A stretch of DNA of 64,000 nucleotides, from contig URYN01000009.1 in the NCBI GenBank assembly GCA_900552135.1, forward strand, positions 3,168 through 67,167, read 5' to 3'. The position numbers and the translations under genes were made by a program. The stretch comes from an uncultured Clostridium sp. GTDB lineage: Bacteria > Bacillota > Clostridia > TANB77 > CAG-508. The notes below the pieces were generated by a model that saw only the letters and a program-made list of their open reading frames with translations, did not search any database and was not told the DNA's origin. Shown here piece after piece: positions 26,398-35,795 of this stretch; position 1 is the first letter of the stretch; the number at the start of each line of letters is the position of its first letter.

Positions 26398-26529
26398 TTA
26401 AAATCCTCCAAATATAATTTTTGTTATTTAAATATATTATATCTAAAGGATTTTTATGTTTTATTTATTACTTTATTTTTTTTACTTTGCTTTTACAATT
26501 ATTTTTTTCTTGAGATTCAATTTTTATCA

Positions 26530-26853
26530 TTATTTTTCTTGCTCTTTTGTTTTATTATCTGCTTTATTATTTCTATCATTACCGGTTTCAGTAGTTCTAT
26601 CGTCAAGTCCTGCAATAGCCCATTTCTCTATTGATAGTTCGATTTTGTTTGGATTTGTTTCTAGAATTACTCTATCTTCTAATACTTCAGATACAGTTCC
26701 AGAAAGTCCAGTATATGTTACAATTTTATCTCCAACTTTTATATCATTCTGCATCTTTTTTGTTTCTTTTTCTTGGCTTTTTCTTTGCCACTCAGCAAAA
26801 TAATATATAGCTAATATTATTAGTACGGTTATTAAAATTCTTACATATTGCAT
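26530..26853 (-). CDS. yajC: Preprotein translocase subunit YajC
   Basis: 107 residues. One N-terminal helix (about 5-20) is followed by a basic stretch and the small beta domain with MQNDIKVGDKIVTYTGLSGTVSEV, the YajC signature, then a charged, disordered tail rich in Asn, Lys and Glu. YajC associates with SecDF at the Sec translocon. The ATG at 26853 has GAGGAG ten bases upstream; the ATG at 26877 lies inside the WG-repeat gene and has no site. Part of the export cluster. Confidence 0.88.
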   Translation of the reverse strand: MQYVRILITVLIILAIYYFAEWQRKSQEKETKKMQNDIKVGDKIVTYTGLSGTVSEVLEDRVILETNPNKIELSIEKWAIAGLDDRTTETGNDRNNKADNKTKEQEK

Positions 26854-26860
26854 TCTATTA

Positions 26861-28384
26861 TTATCTCCTCTCCGCATTTGTACCTGAGTTTGCTATTTCT
26901 CCATTATTTGAAGCATTAGAATTTACACTAGTATTTGCGTTTATATTGTTATTGCTGGAATTACTGTTATTATTTGAATTATTGTTATTATTAGAATTGT
27001 TTGCAGTATTATTACTGCTACTGTTAGTTTTGTTTACTGGTTCTATCTTTCCAACATTTAATAGATAATCTAATATATCAATTTTCATTCCTTGATATGT
27101 TAGATAATATTTCTTCTCTCCGCCTGATGTTATTGTATACATATCTGTTACAAGTGCTTGTATTAGCTCTTTACCAGATGTATTGTATAATCCGTACATT
27201 TTATCTTTGCATACAACTATTGCTTCATATTCTGGTACAATTAATAAGTTTTGAGCTAAAGAATCATTTGATGTATTTTGAGTGCATCCCAAAGAGTCAA
27301 ATTCAATTGGAATTACAGTATTTCCATTTAAATCAAGAACTCCCCACTTGCCATCTTTTTTCACAGGCACATATTTATTATACAATAGATATGGATTTTC
27401 TATATCATCTCCAGGAAATTGAGTTTGGTCAATTCCTATTTGCTCATACTCTGAAAATATAACTCTCTTTCCATTGTTATTAATTACTCCATATTTTTTA
27501 TTATTTGATACAACGTATAATCCACGTTCTTTATCCATTCTTCTTATCGAATCGTATTCAGGTTCAATCTTGGTTGTTCCTTCATCAGTAATTATTCCAA
27601 ATTTACCATCTGTTGTTTCAACTATAAACTCTTGCGAACTTTCTTTGAATTTTATAGATTTGTATTTTTCACCAATTATGGTTTCGTTTTTTAAATTATT
27701 TACACCATATCTTCCATTAGCGTCCTTCACTATCATTAAGCCATATAAAATTGCCTTCTTATTTGTATAACTTGCATTTTTTTCATTCAAAGCTGATTCT
27801 GTTATTCTTCCTGAATAGAAATTCGTAAGATATGAAAGTGTATACAATTTTATTGTATTATTATTCTCTGTATACGCAAAACTTATATTACAGCCTTTTT
27901 CAAGTCCTTCAGCCGAAACATATAATTTGTTATTTATTAGTTTTACAGGTTCATCTATCGTATAATATTCATATTCCAGTTCTTCATTTTTTTGATCTTC
28001 TATTAATACCTTATATATCGAATCTGAGTCTTGAGTATATGATACTGTTTCATATCCATTATCCAGATAACATTTACTTGTATCTTCAGAATAAGGATTT
28101 TTGTACTCTCCATTGTTAATACTATATCCTATTTTTCCAGCAATATCTTTTATAGAAACATAAATTTTACCGTTTTCAAATATAAACAAATCATCTTGAA
28201 ATGAGGTTTTACTTCCATCCATATAAAATTTTAATTCTTTATTTTTTAAATAAAATATTGCTCCTAGAACTCCCATAGATAACAAGAAAACTAAAATTAA
28301 TGCAATTATAATTATTTTCATTAATTTTTTGCTTTTTATCTTCTCTTGGTTAAAATTAGTATTACTACTCCCAAAAAAGTCCAT
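26861..28384 (-). CDS. Membrane-anchored WG-repeat protein
   Basis: 507 residues. Short cytosolic start, one membrane helix (about 22-46), then an extracellular region. Residues about 50-175 resemble two copper-amine-oxidase-N-like units (FENGKIYVSIKDIAGKIGY and INNKLYVSAEGLEKG). About five WG/KWG repeats follow (NGRYGV, DGKFGI, NKKYGV, DGKWGV, DKMYGL, each followed by a hydrophobic-E-Y/F-D-S/I end), forming a probable beta structure. The last 60 residues are an Asn/Ser tract, likely a flexible surface tail. WG repeats are of unknown function, possibly protein or cell-wall binding. GGGGG precedes the ATG. It sits between tgt and yajC, seven bases from the latter. Confidence 0.8.
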   Translation of the reverse strand: MDFFGSSNTNFNQEKIKSKKLMKIIIIALILVFLLSMGVLGAIFYLKNKELKFYMDGSKTSFQDDLFIFENGKIYVSIKDIAGKIGYSINNGEYKNPYSEDTSKCYLDNGYETVSYTQDSDSIYKVLIEDQKNEELEYEYYTIDEPVKLINNKLYVSAEGLEKGCNISFAYTENNNTIKLYTLSYLTNFYSGRITESALNEKNASYTNKKAILYGLMIVKDANGRYGVNNLKNETIIGEKYKSIKFKESSQEFIVETTDGKFGIITDEGTTKIEPEYDSIRRMDKERGLYVVSNNKKYGVINNNGKRVIFSEYEQIGIDQTQFPGDDIENPYLLYNKYVPVKKDGKWGVLDLNGNTVIPIEFDSLGCTQNTSNDSLAQNLLIVPEYEAIVVCKDKMYGLYNTSGKELIQALVTDMYTITSGGEKKYYLTYQGMKIDILDYLLNVGKIEPVNKTNSSSNNTANNSNNNNNSNNNSNSSNNNINANTSVNSNASNNGEIANSGTNAERR

Positions 28385-28396
28385 TTCTTTTCCCCC

Positions 28397-29533
28397 TTAT
28401 TCTTCTGTATAACCATATTTTTTATAAAATTCATTTCTGAAATTTAAAAGATTGTCATTTTCAATTTCAATTCTAACTCTTTCCATTAATTTAGTCAAGA
28501 AATATAAATTATGTATTGATAAAAGTCTTACACCTAATATTTCATTTGCCTTGATAAGATGCCTAATATAAGCTCTTGTGTAGTTTTTACAAGCATAACA
28601 GTCGCATTCTGAATCAAGTGGTGTGAAATCTCTTTCATAAGTTGCATTTCTAACCACAAGTTTTCCATTCCATGTCATTGCAGTTCCATTTCTTGCAATT
28701 CTTGTTGGTAATACACAATCACACATATCGATACCAGAAATTGCAGCCTCTATTAAATAATCTGGTGTTCCAACTCCCATAAGATATCTTGGTTTATTTT
28801 CTGGCATTAGTGGTGCTGTATATCTTAGCATTTTTAAATACTCTTCTTTAGGTTCTCCTACACTAATTCCTCCTATAGCATATCCAGGAAAATCTAATTT
28901 TATAAGGTCTTCTGCTGATTTTTTTCTTAAATCTTCATAAAATCCACCTTGTATTATTCCAAATAAGCCTTGTTTTTCTTCGTGTCCTTCATGAGCCTTT
29001 TTACATCTTTGAGCCCATCTTGTTGTTCTTTCCATCGAATTTTTGGTATATTCATAGGTAGATGGATATGGACAACATTCGTCAAATGACATTATTATAT
29101 CTGCCCCAAGGTCTTCTTCAATTTGCATAACTTTTTCTGGTGAAAAGAAATGTTTACTTCCATCTAAGTGAGATTTGAACTCTACACCATCTTCTGTTAT
29201 TGTTCTTAAATCACTTAAGCTAAATACTTGAAATCCACCACAATCTGTTAATATTGGTCTATCCCAATTCATGAAACCATGTAAATCTCCAGCTTCTTTT
29301 ACAATTTTTTCTCCTGGTCTTAAATACAAATGATATGTATTAGATAATATTATTTGTGCTCCGATTTCTTTTAATTCTTCTGGCGTTAGTGATTTTACAG
29401 TTGCTTGAGTTCCAACTGGCATAAATACTGGAGTTTGTATATCTCCATGTGGTGTATGAACAATTCCTCTTCTTGCACCCGTTTTTGCATCTTTGTGTAA
29501 TAGTTCATAAGTTATTGCTGGTTTGTTTTCCAT
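28397..29533 (-). CDS. tgt: tRNA-guanine transglycosylase
   Basis: 378 residues. The enzyme exchanges guanine-34 of tRNAs with GUN anticodons for preQ1 on the way to queuosine. The catalytic pieces are visible: DCGGFQVFSL, GISVGEPKEE, MGVGTPDYLIEA with the active-site region DMCDCVLPTR, and the zinc site CDCYACKNYTRAYIRHL. Neighbour queA lies upstream on the same strand; the yajC-tgt-queA grouping is widely conserved. The ribosome binding site is weak (AAGAAAT), while a strong GGAAGGAG about 50 bases further upstream has no in-frame start. Confidence 0.95.
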   Translation of the reverse strand: MENKPAITYELLHKDAKTGARRGIVHTPHGDIQTPVFMPVGTQATVKSLTPEELKEIGAQIILSNTYHLYLRPGEKIVKEAGDLHGFMNWDRPILTDCGGFQVFSLSDLRTITEDGVEFKSHLDGSKHFFSPEKVMQIEEDLGADIIMSFDECCPYPSTYEYTKNSMERTTRWAQRCKKAHEGHEEKQGLFGIIQGGFYEDLRKKSAEDLIKLDFPGYAIGGISVGEPKEEYLKMLRYTAPLMPENKPRYLMGVGTPDYLIEAAISGIDMCDCVLPTRIARNGTAMTWNGKLVVRNATYERDFTPLDSECDCYACKNYTRAYIRHLIKANEILGVRLLSIHNLYFLTKLMERVRIEIENDNLLNFRNEFYKKYGYTEE

Positions 29534-29721
29534 TTTATTTCTTGCACTATATATTTAATAATCTGTTATAAATTAAATATATTTTCTCCTTCCCTTCTAC
29601 GTTAGTATTGATTTTTATATTACTCAATAAATTTCAATATTTTATTTTAATTAATTTTTTATTTCACATTTATTGGATTACCGGGGATACTATCTCTACA
29701 CATGTTTACTGGCATCTTGTT

Positions 29722-30744
29722 TTATTTTATGAACATTGCATCTCCAAAAGAAAAGAATTTATACTTTTCTTTTACAGCTTCATTATACGCATTTAGTATG
29801 TTTTCTCTTCCTGCAAGAGCAGAAACAAGCATTAAAAGAGTTGACTCTGGTAAGTGGAAATTGGTGATTAGTGCATCCAGGCATTTAAATTTGTAACCTG
29901 GATAAATGTAGATTCCTGTATCACCCTCACAAGCTTTAACGAGACCTTTCTCGTCTGCGATTGTTTCAATGGTTCTACATGAAGTTGTTCCTACTGCTAT
30001 AACTCTATGTCCCGATAGTTTTGCTTTATTTATCTTATCTGCATCTTCTTGTTTTATGTAATAATGTTCAGTATGCATTTGATGGTCTTCTATATTCTTT
30101 TCTTTTACTGGTCTAAAAGTTCCTATTCCAACATGCAATGTTACATTTGCAATGCTTATTCCTTTTTCTTCGATTTTTTTTAATAATTCATCGGTAAAAT
30201 GTAATCCTGCCGTTGGCGCAGCAGCTGAACCTTCATATTTTGCATATACAGTCTGGTATCTATCATTATCCTTTAAACTTTCATGTATATATGGTGGTAA
30301 AGGCATAAGTCCTATTTTATCTAGAATTTCATTAAAGATTCCATCATATTCAAATTTTACTTTTCTTGTTCCGTCTTGCAATGTTTCTAATATTTCAGCC
30401 CTTAATAATCCATCGCCAAATATAACTTTTGCACCAGAATGTAACTTGTTTCCTGGTCTAACCATCGCCTCCCAGATGTCACCTTCTAGATTTTTTAGTA
30501 GAACAAATTCAACATTTGCTCCAGTTTCTTTCTTTCCATAAAGTCTAGCTGGGATAACCTTTGTGTTGTTTCTAACTAAACAATCTCCAGGTTGTAAATA
30601 GTCTATTATGTCTCTGAATATCTTGTGTTCAATCTCGCCAGTATTTTTATCCAATACCATCAATCTTGATTCATCTCTTTTTTCAATTGGTGTTTGTGCT
30701 ATTAACTCTTCTGGTAAGTAGTAATTGAAATCTGATAATTCCAT
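29722..30744 (-). CDS. queA: S-adenosylmethionine:tRNA ribosyltransferase-isomerase
   Basis: 340 residues. QueA transfers and isomerises the ribosyl part of S-adenosylmethionine onto preQ1-tRNA, giving epoxyqueuosine. Family motifs are visible: FNYYLPEELIAQTPIEKRDESRL (start), NNTKVIPARL, VRPGNKL, GSAAAPTAGLHFT, HVGIGTFRPV and VGTTSCRTIET. I chose the ATG at 30744, with AAAGGAA seven bases upstream, giving the family-typical MELSDFNY start; ten extra codons of an open frame overlap the preceding gene. It is followed by tgt after an AT-rich gap of about 190 bp. Confidence 0.94.
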   Translation of the reverse strand: MELSDFNYYLPEELIAQTPIEKRDESRLMVLDKNTGEIEHKIFRDIIDYLQPGDCLVRNNTKVIPARLYGKKETGANVEFVLLKNLEGDIWEAMVRPGNKLHSGAKVIFGDGLLRAEILETLQDGTRKVKFEYDGIFNEILDKIGLMPLPPYIHESLKDNDRYQTVYAKYEGSAAAPTAGLHFTDELLKKIEEKGISIANVTLHVGIGTFRPVKEKNIEDHQMHTEHYYIKQEDADKINKAKLSGHRVIAVGTTSCRTIETIADEKGLVKACEGDTGIYIYPGYKFKCLDALITNFHLPESTLLMLVSALAGRENILNAYNEAVKEKYKFFSFGDAMFIK

Positions 30745-30760
30745 TTTTAGCTTTTCCTTT

Positions 30761-32149
30761 CTATGATTCAACATTTAAATTTTGTTGTATTTTCTGCATT
30801 TCTTGTGCTTTAAATACTTCTTTGATTTTATAAATTATGCTCTCAATCTTTTTAGAAATACTCCTTGGTTCATCAAGCTTGTCTAACTTGTATGCATACT
30901 CAAAATCACTATTCTGAGCTGGTCTTAAACTATATACTTCAGATGGCAAGCCAATATATTTTCCATTGCTAATTATATTTTCGTTCATATAATCATAATA
31001 CCATTTTCTTAGTCCATCTTTTTTATCTTCCTTATAACCATATTTTTCATAGTCATGTAAAGCTGGAATTGTATATCCATATGCCTTTGCATCACGCTCT
31101 AATGTGTGTAGGAATTCATGTAAAAATACCTCTTCAGGGAATGTATTGTTAGTTGAATAAGCATAATCATTTTTTGTTATTCTTATATTTGAAAATCCTT
31201 TTCCTAGGTACATCATATTTCCTAGTCCAACCCATTCCTTTACATTATCGTTGTTGGTAATTTCACTCTCCAAAGGTAGGTCTGTACATACAAATATATG
31301 GTTATAGTCATTATTTTTCACATAGTCATTTATAAGTTTATACACATCTTTTTCACTTATATAGTATCCATTGTCATCTTCATAAGTAAGTGTTGTGAGA
31401 GGTTGTTCTATTTCAATAATATCATAATTTATATTAATTTTATTTTGAGACATTTCTTTTATTGTGTTTTGAAATTTTGGCATATCTTGGTAGATGTAGC
31501 CTTTACTCTGATTAGTCATGGTCTGTTTTATGTTTCTTCCATCATTTAAAATTACATCTGTATTATTCAAAATAAAACAACCGAATTTCCATTCATTTTG
31601 ATTACCTGTTGAACCTTTTTCTATGTTCAAGTTTGAAAACCACGCATCTCCACTTGCATTTAAAAGATTTCCTCCTAGTCTAAAACCTATTTCAACATTT
31701 TCATTATTTTTAGAATTAAATAAAAATTCAACTTTTGTCCAATCGTTGTTTCCTGTTAAAACATCCGAATGTTCTTCTGTTCCAACTAGACAAATCTGTG
31801 CACCAGCCATGATATTGTTGTCTTTATTTGTGACATTTTGAGTCTTTATCATGCAAGTTACTCTATATGGAGTATTTGGAGTTACAGATATAGATTTATA
31901 AAACATTGCATCATTTGATTCTCTGTTTTCTATCTTGTAACTTCTCTCTTTTCCATACTTTATATCTGCATCTCTTGAAAACGTTGTTTTATCTCTTTCC
32001 TGTATTCCCTTTGCATAGAAATTAAAATCGTATTTTCTATATATAACAATAGCTATAATAATTATTACTATCGCAAAAATATTTGAAATTGTATTTCTAG
32101 TTTTTCTTCCTCTATTGCTATTCTGTTCTACATTATAATATTCATCCAT
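30761..32149 (-). CDS. Membrane-anchored HExxH metalloprotease-like protein
   Basis: 462 residues, no family recognised. A basic start and one membrane helix (about 22-37) make it a type II anchored, extracellular protein. Residues about 50-190 are beta-rich and look like a carbohydrate-binding-type jelly roll (VTPNTPYRVTCMIKTQ, DAWFSNLNIEKGS). Residues 200-420 carry FLHEFLHTLERDAKAYGY, a classic HExxH zinc motif (344-348) with a nearby LHDYEKYGY that could give further ligands, and VGLGNMMYLG ahead of it. A secreted zinc peptidase acting on a surface polymer or protein is the most likely role. It lies 16 bp before queA but is probably unrelated to it. Confidence 0.7.
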   Translation of the reverse strand: MDEYYNVEQNSNRGRKTRNTISNIFAIVIIIIAIVIYRKYDFNFYAKGIQERDKTTFSRDADIKYGKERSYKIENRESNDAMFYKSISVTPNTPYRVTCMIKTQNVTNKDNNIMAGAQICLVGTEEHSDVLTGNNDWTKVEFLFNSKNNENVEIGFRLGGNLLNASGDAWFSNLNIEKGSTGNQNEWKFGCFILNNTDVILNDGRNIKQTMTNQSKGYIYQDMPKFQNTIKEMSQNKININYDIIEIEQPLTTLTYEDDNGYYISEKDVYKLINDYVKNNDYNHIFVCTDLPLESEITNNDNVKEWVGLGNMMYLGKGFSNIRITKNDYAYSTNNTFPEEVFLHEFLHTLERDAKAYGYTIPALHDYEKYGYKEDKKDGLRKWYYDYMNENIISNGKYIGLPSEVYSLRPAQNSDFEYAYKLDKLDEPRSISKKIESIIYKIKEVFKAQEMQKIQQNLNVES

Positions 32150-32204
32150 AGTTTTATTCCCTTTATCTTCTTATCTTCACATTGTTGTATGTTTAATTAT
32201 GTTA

Positions 32205-33518
32205 TTACGCAGTTCCAGTTTTCTTAGAAGTTGCTGTTCTTTGTGGTTTTGACTTTTTTGGAGCTTCTCTATTATTGTTTATTATAATCTTAGGAGCCTC
32301 TCCATTTTCTATTGTGTTTTTTGTAATTATACATTTTTCTATCTTAGGATTTGATGGGATTTCAAACATTATGTCTCTCATCACATCTTCTAAGATTGCT
32401 CTAAGTCCTCTTGCACCAGTTTTTCTTTCGATAGCTTTATCGACAATAGCACCTATTGCATCTTGTTCAAATTCTAATTCTACTTTGTCATACTTGAATA
32501 ATTTCTTATATTGTTTTATCAAAGAGTTCTTTGGTTCTACCAAAATCTTCATTAATGCTTCTCTATCTAATTCCCTTAATGTTGTAATTATTGGTAATCT
32601 TCCAACAAATTCAGGAATCAAACCAAATTTCAATAAGTCCTGTGGTAACAATTTATCAAATACTTCATATTTGTCAAATTGTGTATTGCTAGAAATAGTT
32701 GCTCCAAATCCAATAGTCTTCTTTTCAACTCTTTCTTTTATAATTTTTTCAAGACCATCAAAAGCTCCACCACATATAAATAGAATATTTTGAGTATTTA
32801 TCTGAATAAATTCTTGATGAGGATGTTTTCTGCCTCCTTGAGGTGGAACAGATGCAACTGTTCCTTCGATTATTTTTAACAAAGCTTGTTGTACTCCCTC
32901 ACCGCTTACATCTCTTGTTATAGATGGATTTTCAGATTTCCTAGAAATCTTATCTATTTCATCAATATATATAATTCCTTTTTGAGCTTTTTCAACATCA
33001 TAATCTGCAGCCTGAATTAGTTTTAAAAGAATATTTTCAACATCTTCACCAACGTAACCAGCTTCTGTTAATGTTGTTGCATCAGCAATTGCAAATGGAA
33101 CTTTTAAAATTCTAGCAAGAGTTTGAGCAAGAAGAGTTTTTCCACAACCCGTTGGTCCTAATAAAAGAATATTACTTTTTTGTATTTCTACATCATCTTT
33201 GTCTTTTTCAGTTTCACTGTTAATTCTTTTATAGTGATTATACACCGCAACTGATAATGCCTTTTTGGCTTCGTCCTGTCCAATTACATATTCATCTAAT
33301 ATGCTCTTTATTTCTTCAGGTTTTGGAAGATCTGTGTCAATTTCCTTTTCATAACTAAGTTCACTGTCTTCGTACAAATCATTTTCAATTATATTTGTAC
33401 AAACTTTTATACATTCGTCACATATATAAACTCCTGGACCTGCAATTATTCTTTCAACTTCATCTTGAGGTTTTCCGCAAAAAGAACATCTAATATCTTT
33501 TTTTTCTAGTTTTGCCAT
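32205..33518 (-). CDS. clpX: ATP-dependent Clp protease ATP-binding subunit ClpX
   Basis: 437 residues. The N-terminal C4 zinc-binding domain (CSFCGKPQDEV...CDECIKVC) recognises adaptors; the AAA+ module has Walker A GPTGCGKT, Walker B IIYIDEIDKI and the pore loop GYVGED; the ClpP-docking loop is present as KKTIGFGA. ClpX unfolds tagged proteins and feeds them to ClpP. The order tig-clpP-clpX on the minus strand is the common Firmicutes arrangement. GAAGGAG precedes the ATG by eight bases. The C-terminal tail is basic and longer than usual. Confidence 0.96.
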   Translation of the reverse strand: MAKLEKKDIRCSFCGKPQDEVERIIAGPGVYICDECIKVCTNIIENDLYEDSELSYEKEIDTDLPKPEEIKSILDEYVIGQDEAKKALSVAVYNHYKRINSETEKDKDDVEIQKSNILLLGPTGCGKTLLAQTLARILKVPFAIADATTLTEAGYVGEDVENILLKLIQAADYDVEKAQKGIIYIDEIDKISRKSENPSITRDVSGEGVQQALLKIIEGTVASVPPQGGRKHPHQEFIQINTQNILFICGGAFDGLEKIIKERVEKKTIGFGATISSNTQFDKYEVFDKLLPQDLLKFGLIPEFVGRLPIITTLRELDREALMKILVEPKNSLIKQYKKLFKYDKVELEFEQDAIGAIVDKAIERKTGARGLRAILEDVMRDIMFEIPSNPKIEKCIITKNTIENGEAPKIIINNNREAPKKSKPQRTATSKKTGTA

Positions 33519-33551
33519 ACATTAACTCCTTCTCATCTATATTTCTTCTGT

Positions 33552-34157
33552 TTATTTTCTCTTTTCCATAATTCCATCTATTAAGCCATATTCTAATGCT
33601 TGTTGTGCAGTCATATAGTTATCTCTTTCTGTATCTCTGTTTATTACTTCGATTGGTTGGCCTGTTCTATCGCTTAATATCTTGTTTAATTTTTCTCTTG
33701 TCTTTACCATGTGATCTGCATGTATTTTTATTTCTGTTGTTTGACCTGAAAGTCCGCCTCCACCGATTAGTGGTTGATGTATTAATATTTCTGAATTAGG
33801 AGTTGCAAATCTCTTTCCTTTTTCTCCAGAAGCAAGTAACACAGAACCCATGCTTGCAGCCATACCAACACATATTGTTGAAACTGGACATTTTATATAA
33901 TTCATTGTGTCTACTATTGCCATTCCATCTGTAATTGAACCACCTGGTGTGTTTATATACAAATCTATTTCCTTATCAGGATCTTCTGATTCCAAGAATA
34001 ATAATTGAGCTACAACAAGTCCTGCTGATGTTGCATTAACTTCTTCTCCCAAAAATATTATTCTATCTTTTAATAATCTTGAGAATATATCATAAGATCT
34101 TTCTCCTCTAGCTGATTGTTCTATAACATAAGGTACTAAACTGTCTCTTTCTAACAT
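33552..34157 (-). CDS. clpP: ATP-dependent Clp protease proteolytic subunit ClpP
   Basis: 201 residues. The catalytic triad is visible: Ser in GMAASMGSVLLA, His in LIHQPLIGG and Asp in NRDTERDNYM. It forms the tetradecameric serine-protease chamber that degrades substrates unfolded by ClpX. I chose the ATG at 34157, which has GGAGG nine bases upstream and gives MLERDSLVPYVIEQ, close to known ClpP starts; the longer frame to 34187 has no binding site. It lies 33 bp before clpX. Confidence 0.96.
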   Translation of the reverse strand: MLERDSLVPYVIEQSARGERSYDIFSRLLKDRIIFLGEEVNATSAGLVVAQLLFLESEDPDKEIDLYINTPGGSITDGMAIVDTMNYIKCPVSTICVGMAASMGSVLLASGEKGKRFATPNSEILIHQPLIGGGGLSGQTTEIKIHADHMVKTREKLNKILSDRTGQPIEVINRDTERDNYMTAQQALEYGLIDGIMEKRK

Positions 34158-34285
34158 AATTAAATTCCTCCATTTTTTATTTATCAATTTAATTTGATAT
34201 TATTAATTTTATATATCGGCTTTTATTTATACTATATTAATCTCCGATTATAATCTATATAGGTATAAAATTTTATATAAATATA

Positions 34286-34345
34286 AATAGTTAGTGAGCA
34301 TAAAAGTATTTATATATTATATAAATAATCCCCCCTAACTATTTT
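34286..34345 (-). other. Long inverted repeat between tig and clpP
   Basis: AATAGTTAG (34286-34294) and CTAACTATT (34337-34345) flank a further self-complementary ATTTATATATTATATAAAT. It may act as a weak terminator or processing site of the tig mRNA. Confidence 0.45.
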
Positions 34346-34407
34346 AATAGATATATATTTTTATTTATTCTGCTAATTTTGGCTTTTCAATTAAATAATA
34401 ACTTCTT

Positions 34408-35691
34408 TTATTTTATTTTTGCATTTTTTATTATTAATTCTATAGCTTTTTCTGTTTTTATAGTATTAGCAATATATTCTTTTAAAGCTTCATTTTTGCT
34501 TAGCTCTTCTTCTTTTCTGCCATAGTTTGTTGCCATTTCTTTTATTTTAGCATTTATTTCTTCGTCTGTTGATTCTATTTTTTCTTCTTTTATTATTGCC
34601 TCAAGTATTAATCTTGATTTTACATTTTTTTCTGCTTGCTCTTTGTAGTTTTCTTCAATTTCTTTTCTAGTCTTATTCATTATTTTTAAGTATTGGTCAA
34701 GGTTGATTCCTTGGTATGATAGTTGTTGTTCTAAGTCTCTAATCATTGCATCTATTTCTGTTTCTATCATTCCAGATGGAATATCAATTTTTGTTTCATT
34801 TGATACAGCTTCAATAGCTAAATTTTCTGTTTCATGCTTTGCTTTGTCATCATTTTGAGCTTGTTTCTTTTCTTTTATACTTGTTTTGTAATCTTTTAAT
34901 GTATCAAATTCAGAAACATCTTTTGCAAATTCATCATCTAAAGCTGGTAATTGTTTTTCTTTGATTTCATGTAATTTTACTTTGAATGTAGCATCTTTTC
35001 CAGCTAAATCCTTTGAGAAGTAATCCTCTGGGAATTTAACGTTTATATCTTTTTCTTCTCCTACTTTCATTCCTATTACTTGATCTTCAAATCCAGGTAT
35101 GAATGTTTTGCTTCCAATTTCTAGTTCATGCTTTTCTGCTTTTCCACCTTCAAAAGCTTTTCCATCTACGAATCCTTGGAAATCTATTACTGCAATGTCT
35201 TTATCTTGTACTGGTCTATCTTCAACTGTTATTATTCTTGCATTATGTTCTTGAACGTGTGCTAATTCATGTTCAACATCTTCGTCTGTTACAGGGTATT
35301 CTACTTTTTTAAGTTCTATTCCCTTATATTTTCCTAATTTAACTTCTGGTTTTGTTTGAACTAATGCTGTAAATACTAAATCTTCACCTTTTTTCATTTT
35401 TACGATATTTATTTCAGGCTTACTAACAGCTTCTATTTTATTATCTTCAATTTCTTTCTCATATATTGATGGAACTAATTCATTAAATGCATCTTCATAG
35501 AATATTTCATCTCCATACATTCTTTCTACTATATTGAATGGAGCTTTTCCTTTTCTAAATCCTGGTATATTAAAATATCTTGCACTTTTTTGGTATACTT
35601 TCATTATTGCTTCATCAAACTTTTTTGCTTCGATTGTAAATTCTAATTTTACCTCATTTTTATTTTCTGTTTTTTCTATTTTTGTACTCAT
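34408..35691 (-). CDS. tig: Trigger factor
   Basis: 427 residues, full length. N-terminal ribosome-binding domain with the FRKGKAPFNIVERMYG signature (normally GFRxGK), the FKBP-type peptidyl-prolyl isomerase domain (about 160-240, VIDFQGFVDGKAFEGGKAEKHELEIGS), and the helical C-terminal substrate cradle. Trigger factor meets nascent chains at the ribosome exit. It lies upstream of clpP, separated by a 220-bp AT-rich gap, and has its own promoter. AAGGA precedes the ATG by about ten bases. Confidence 0.95.
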   Translation of the reverse strand: MSTKIEKTENKNEVKLEFTIEAKKFDEAIMKVYQKSARYFNIPGFRKGKAPFNIVERMYGDEIFYEDAFNELVPSIYEKEIEDNKIEAVSKPEINIVKMKKGEDLVFTALVQTKPEVKLGKYKGIELKKVEYPVTDEDVEHELAHVQEHNARIITVEDRPVQDKDIAVIDFQGFVDGKAFEGGKAEKHELEIGSKTFIPGFEDQVIGMKVGEEKDINVKFPEDYFSKDLAGKDATFKVKLHEIKEKQLPALDDEFAKDVSEFDTLKDYKTSIKEKKQAQNDDKAKHETENLAIEAVSNETKIDIPSGMIETEIDAMIRDLEQQLSYQGINLDQYLKIMNKTRKEIEENYKEQAEKNVKSRLILEAIIKEEKIESTDEEINAKIKEMATNYGRKEEELSKNEALKEYIANTIKTEKAIELIIKNAKIK

Positions 35692-35729
35692 TTAATTCAA
35701 ATCCTTTCTTGTTTTATAAATGCTAGTCT

Positions 35730-35757
35730 ATTATACCACAAATTCCACATATTGCAA
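35730..35757 (-). promoter_or_regulatory. Sigma-A-type promoter for tig
   Basis: Minus strand TTGCAA (35752-35757), 16-bp spacer, perfect TATAAT (35730-35735), about 40 bp before the tig start. Confidence 0.65.
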
Positions 35758-35795
35758 GCTTTTTTTGAATTTGCAGTGTGTTTTTTATCATATTT

